Positions 6,063-8,723 of a stretch of 8,723 bases of DNA are shown here, one piece after another (within the stretch, counting starts at the first letter, position 1; each line of letters starts with the position of its first letter). The notes beneath the pieces are model-generated. The model saw nothing but the letters and a program-made list of their open reading frames with translations, had not been told where the DNA came from and searched no databases. The position numbers and the translations under genes are program-made. Source of the DNA: an uncultured Erythrobacter sp. (GTDB lineage: Bacteria; Pseudomonadota; Alphaproteobacteria; Sphingomonadales; Sphingomonadaceae); the NCBI GenBank assembly GCA_947258465.1, contig CAMYIQ010000041.1, forward strand, positions 1-8,723. Direction: 5' to 3'.

Positions 6063-7006
6063 TGCTGGGAAGAACCGCCAACGGCCTTTTCTGGATGTTC
6101 CGCTATCTCGAACGGGCGGAAAACACTGCACGCCTGCTCGATGCGGGACTGCGCATGGCGCTGACGCGGGACTTGGTGACGGCGGAGGAGGAATGGCGAT
6201 CGGTCATGTCCACTGCCGGGCAACGCGCAGGCTATGAGGCCAAACACGGCACCTACACAGGCATGCAGGCGTGGAATTATATCCTGCGCGACAAGGACAA
6301 TCCATCTTCGATCCGCGCCATGTTCGGACAGGTTCGCCAGAACGCCCGCCTTGCTCGCAACGCCATTAGCGGCGAGTTGTGGGAAGCGATCAACGAAAAC
6401 TGGCTGGAAATTCAGGATCAACTGGCAAAACCCGTCGGGGAAAACCGCGTACTCGACACGGTGGCGACCATCCGCCGCGCCGGTACGATGGCGCATGGTG
6501 CGATGGAAGGCTCCATGCTGCGCAACGAAGGGTATCACTTCGGGCAAGCGGGCACCTTCCTCGAACGCGGCGATAGCATCGCCCGCATTCTGGACATCAA
6601 ATACTACCTCTTATTGCCATCGCTGTCTTATGTCGGCTCGAGCCTCGATACCGGCCAATGGGACCAGGTCCTGCGGTCGGTATCGGGCGACCGGGCCTAT
6701 CGCTGGCTCAATGCCGGGCAGATCGATGCACGCGGAATCTGCGAATTCCTGATTCTCGACGATTGTTTCCCGCGCAGCCTGGCCTTCTGCCATTCCGCCC
6801 TGCGCGCCAATCTCGCCGCGCTCGCCCGGTTGCATGGCTCGGAAGGGGAAAGCAATGCTCTCATGCGGGCCGCCGATACACGGATTGCCGATCTCACCAT
6901 CGACGACGTTTTCGAACAGGGCCTGCACGAATTCCTGGTCGATTTTACAGCGTCCAACGCGGCGATCGGAGATGCGATCGCCAAAGATTACAGGTTTCTA
7001 TCCTGA
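6062..7006 (+). CDS. Alpha-E domain protein (DUF403)
   Basis: This 314-residue, mostly alpha-helical protein belongs to the alpha-E family (PF04168, formerly DUF403), found almost always beside or fused to circularly permuted ATP-grasp proteins. The N-terminus MLGRTANGLFWMFRYLERAENTARLLD is family-typical. A second related segment, FLERGDSIARILDIKYYLLLP, lies at 167-187, giving two LER-x2-x2-AR-x-LD blocks. The ICEFLILDDCFPRSLAFC segment (226-243) is another family landmark. No signal peptide or membrane segment is seen, so it should be cytoplasmic. The biochemical role is not known to me; by constant linkage it is probably a partner or scaffold of the ATP-grasp enzyme. The ATG at 6062 overlaps the stop codon of the ATP-grasp gene (TGATG), showing translational coupling, and its own stop overlaps the next start in the same way. 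Confidence 0.93.
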   Translation: MLGRTANGLFWMFRYLERAENTARLLDAGLRMALTRDLVTAEEEWRSVMSTAGQRAGYEAKHGTYTGMQAWNYILRDKDNPSSIRAMFGQVRQNARLARNAISGELWEAINENWLEIQDQLAKPVGENRVLDTVATIRRAGTMAHGAMEGSMLRNEGYHFGQAGTFLERGDSIARILDIKYYLLLPSLSYVGSSLDTGQWDQVLRSVSGDRAYRWLNAGQIDARGICEFLILDDCFPRSLAFCHSALRANLAALARLHGSEGESNALMRAADTRIADLTIDDVFEQGLHEFLVDFTASNAAIGDAIAKDYRFLS

Positions 7007-7821
7007 TGCGCCTCTCGATCCGTCATACTACTCGCTACCGTTTCGATGCCCCGGTCTTCCATGCGCTTCAGCGTCTGCGCCTGACGCCCAAACAGACCCA
7101 GGGGCAGGAAATCCTAGAATGGGAAATGGAATACGAGAACGCCCATCCCGAGATCACCTATGAAGACCAGCACCACAATACGGTTACTCTCGTCTCGGTG
7201 GAGCAGGGTGCCCAAGACGTCACCGTGACCTGCCGGGGCCGTGTCGACACGCATGATCATGCGGGTGTAATCGGGCGCCACGCAGGGCACCTGCCCTTGT
7301 GGAGCTTCCTGAGCCAGACCGATATGACGCGTCCCGGCCCGGGAATGCGCAAGCTCGCCGCCGACATACAGACGGGCGGCGAAGACCGGCTTGATGCGCT
7401 GCACCGCCTATCCGCAGCGGTTCTCGATCGAGTCGAGTACAAGACCGGCACCACGCATTCGCGCACCACTGCGGAAGAAGCGTTCACCGCCGCGAACGGC
7501 GTTTGTCAGGACCATGCGCATATCTTCATCGGCATCGCCCGGACGCTGGGTATCCCGGCGCGCTATGTCAGTGGCTATTTGATGATGAACGACCGCATAG
7601 ACCAGGAGGCCGGGCACGCCTGGGCCGAGGCCCATGTCGAGGAACTGGGCTGGGTTGGGTTCGACATCTCCAACGGAATTAGCCCAGATGCGCGCTATGT
7701 CCGGGTTGCCACGGGGCGCGATTATCAAGATGCGGCACCGATCACCGGGATAAGCTTCGGCACCACGTCGACTGTGCTCGAAGTCGATGTCGCGGTGGAA
7801 CAGCAACAAGTGCAGCAGTGA
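7006..7821 (+). CDS. Transglutaminase-like cysteine peptidase
   Basis: This 271-residue protein has the bacterial transglutaminase layout: an N-terminal beta domain (about 1-95, starting MRLSIRHTTRYRF) and a papain-like catalytic core. The triad is visible as C167 in NGVCQDHAHIF, H204 in AGHAWAEAHV and D220 in GFDISNGI. Bacterial relatives in this setting are predicted to act as peptidases or amidases, hydrolysing or transferring an amide bond, rather than as protein cross-linkers. There is no signal peptide, so it should work in the cytoplasm with its operon partners. The start at 7006 is set by the TGATG overlap with the alpha-E gene and by the family-typical N-terminus; an open frame extending back to 6658 is only the shadow of the alpha-E gene. 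The C-terminal tail (about 258-271) ends in a Gln-rich stretch. It may trim or remove what the ATP-grasp enzyme makes. Confidence 0.93.
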   Translation: MRLSIRHTTRYRFDAPVFHALQRLRLTPKQTQGQEILEWEMEYENAHPEITYEDQHHNTVTLVSVEQGAQDVTVTCRGRVDTHDHAGVIGRHAGHLPLWSFLSQTDMTRPGPGMRKLAADIQTGGEDRLDALHRLSAAVLDRVEYKTGTTHSRTTAEEAFTAANGVCQDHAHIFIGIARTLGIPARYVSGYLMMNDRIDQEAGHAWAEAHVEELGWVGFDISNGISPDARYVRVATGRDYQDAAPITGISFGTTSTVLEVDVAVEQQQVQQ

Positions 7822-7841
7822 AGCTGCCTAAGGGATAGAAC

Positions 7842-8585
7842 ATGACATATTGCGTGGGAATGATACTCGACCGGGGTCTGGTGCTGATGAGCGATACGCG
7901 CACCAATTCGGGCGTCGACAACATTTCCGTCTTTCGCAAGATGTTCACCTGGAACGTGCCGGGGGATCGCATCATCACCTTGATGACTGCGGGAAATCTC
8001 GCGAGCACACAGGCCGTCATCAGCCAGCTTGCAGAGCGGACGAAGGCGCCCGACGAACGGGACAACATTCTTCTTCAGTCGCCCACCATGTTTCAGGTGG
8101 CGACCGAAATCGGCAAGTTGCTGCGGACCATCATCGCCGAGCGCCAGGGTGCCAATGGGGACAGGGGTAAGGGGCGTTTCACCGCCTCGATCATCGTCGC
8201 CGGACAGATCGCCGGTATGGAGCCGCGCCTGTTCATGGTCTATCCCGAAGGCAACTTCATCGAAGCGAGCCTCGATACTCCGTTTTTCCAAATCGGCGAG
8301 ACCAAGTATGGCCGTCCGATCATCATCCGCGGTTACGACCGCACGATGAGCATGGAAGATGCGGTCAAGCTGTTGATGGTGAGCTTCGATTCCACGCTCA
8401 AGGCCAATTTGTCGGTCGGTCTGCCGCTGGATCTCCAGGTCATCGAGCGGGACGTTTTCGAACCTGCGCATGAACGCCGGATCACTCATGACGATCCCTA
8501 TTTCCGCTCAATTTCCTCGAGCTGGGGGGATGCGTTGAAAAGTGCGTTTCATTCTTTGCCCGATTACAGTTTCGTCGGGGAATGA
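7842..8585 (+). CDS. anbu: Anbu, proteasome-like protease
   Basis: Anbu ('ancestral beta subunit', COG3484) is a bacterial relative of the 20S proteasome beta subunit and HslV. This 247-residue copy starts MTYCVGMIL; removal of the initiator Met would expose Thr1, the N-terminal nucleophile of the superfamily. Counting from that Thr, D17 (in MSDTRTN) and K32 (in VFRKMF) fill the other active-site positions, and the glycine-bearing strand MTAGNLAS (about 47-54) matches the family. No propeptide precedes the Thr. The C-terminal part (FEPAHERRITHDDPYF to SFHSLPDY-like end) is also Anbu-typical. It ends the operon, 20 bp after the peptidase gene, with TAAGGG (7829-7834) 7 nt before the ATG. Published Anbu structures show open, helical or ring-like assemblies rather than a closed barrel, and natural substrates are unknown as far as I know. 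The identification is strong; activity is inferred from conserved residues. Confidence 0.95.
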   Translation: MTYCVGMILDRGLVLMSDTRTNSGVDNISVFRKMFTWNVPGDRIITLMTAGNLASTQAVISQLAERTKAPDERDNILLQSPTMFQVATEIGKLLRTIIAERQGANGDRGKGRFTASIIVAGQIAGMEPRLFMVYPEGNFIEASLDTPFFQIGETKYGRPIIIRGYDRTMSMEDAVKLLMVSFDSTLKANLSVGLPLDLQVIERDVFEPAHERRITHDDPYFRSISSSWGDALKSAFHSLPDYSFVGE

Positions 8586-8586
8586 C

Positions 8587-8606
8587 GCCGGAGTAAGCCG
8601 GAGTAA
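8587..8606. repeat. 10-bp tandem duplication after the anbu stop
   Basis: GCCGGAGTAA occurs twice without a gap, beginning one base after the anbu stop codon. It looks like a recent slippage duplication. The remaining 117 bases hold a 10-bp palindrome ACTTCGAAGT (8614-8623) and no T-tailed hairpin, so I see no clear operon terminator. No gene is supported there. Confidence 0.6.
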
Positions 8607-8723
8607 TGAGAAGACTTCGAAGTTTCGGCACCGGGCAAGCCTGCCGCGGCAAACGTAGCGCTTGGTTCGTGTCCATCAAATAGTAAGGAAACGGTGGCGA
8701 AAACGCGTCTCTTTGCTTAAGGT

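Noticed and set aside
6658..7005. Upstream extension of the transglutaminase frame
   Set aside because: It overlaps the alpha-E gene out of frame, and the TGATG junction and family-typical N-terminus give the start at 7006.
7725..8489. 254-codon minus-strand frame opposite anbu
   Set aside because: It is antisense to a firmly identified gene and lacks any recognisable motif.
8685..8720. AAGGAA followed by a GTG frame encoding MAKTRLFA and a stop
   Set aside because: The ribosome site is only 3 nt from the GTG and the frame ends after eight codons; nothing supports a real gene or leader peptide before the window ends.

Overview
The window is a gene-dense, GC-rich stretch of bacterial chromosome. 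It most resembles an alphaproteobacterium of the Sphingomonadales, perhaps the Erythrobacteraceae. This rests on the UvrB sequence, the small DUF3617-type lipoprotein and the codon bias, so the order is a judgement and the species is unknown. No rRNA gene, complete tRNA gene, insertion sequence or CRISPR array is visible.

Left part (1-3085, all minus strand): the first seven codons of a gene that runs off the left edge; a HigBA-type toxin-antitoxin pair (toxin gene first, 26-bp overlap) with a recognisable promoter and an operator-like inverted repeat; a 182-bp gap holding a short tRNA 3'-end-like sequence; and a complete uvrB for nucleotide excision repair. The uvrB promoter lies so close to its ATG that the mRNA may be leaderless, and a near-match to the alphaproteobacterial LexA box covers the -10.

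Middle part (3181-4552, plus strand): a small lipoprotein with a DUF3617-like body and one perfect EF-hand loop just after the lipidated cysteine, followed by an alpha/beta hydrolase with a complete Ser-Asp-His triad.

Right part (4635-8585, plus strand): four tightly packed genes coding for a circularly permuted type 2 ATP-grasp ligase, an alpha-E helical protein, a transglutaminase-like cysteine peptidase and the proteasome-like protease Anbu. The first three are joined by TGATG stop/start overlaps, and Anbu follows after 20 bp with its own Shine-Dalgarno site. This is the conserved Anbu neighbourhood, for which comparative genomics has proposed peptide-bond synthesis or protein tagging coupled to peptide cleavage; its substrate is still unknown as far as I know. 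The peptidase catalytic residues and the recognisable ATP-grasp motifs are all present, so the system looks functional. It is the most interesting content of the window. Several inverted repeats lie just upstream of it, including a perfect 15-bp palindrome that could be its operator.
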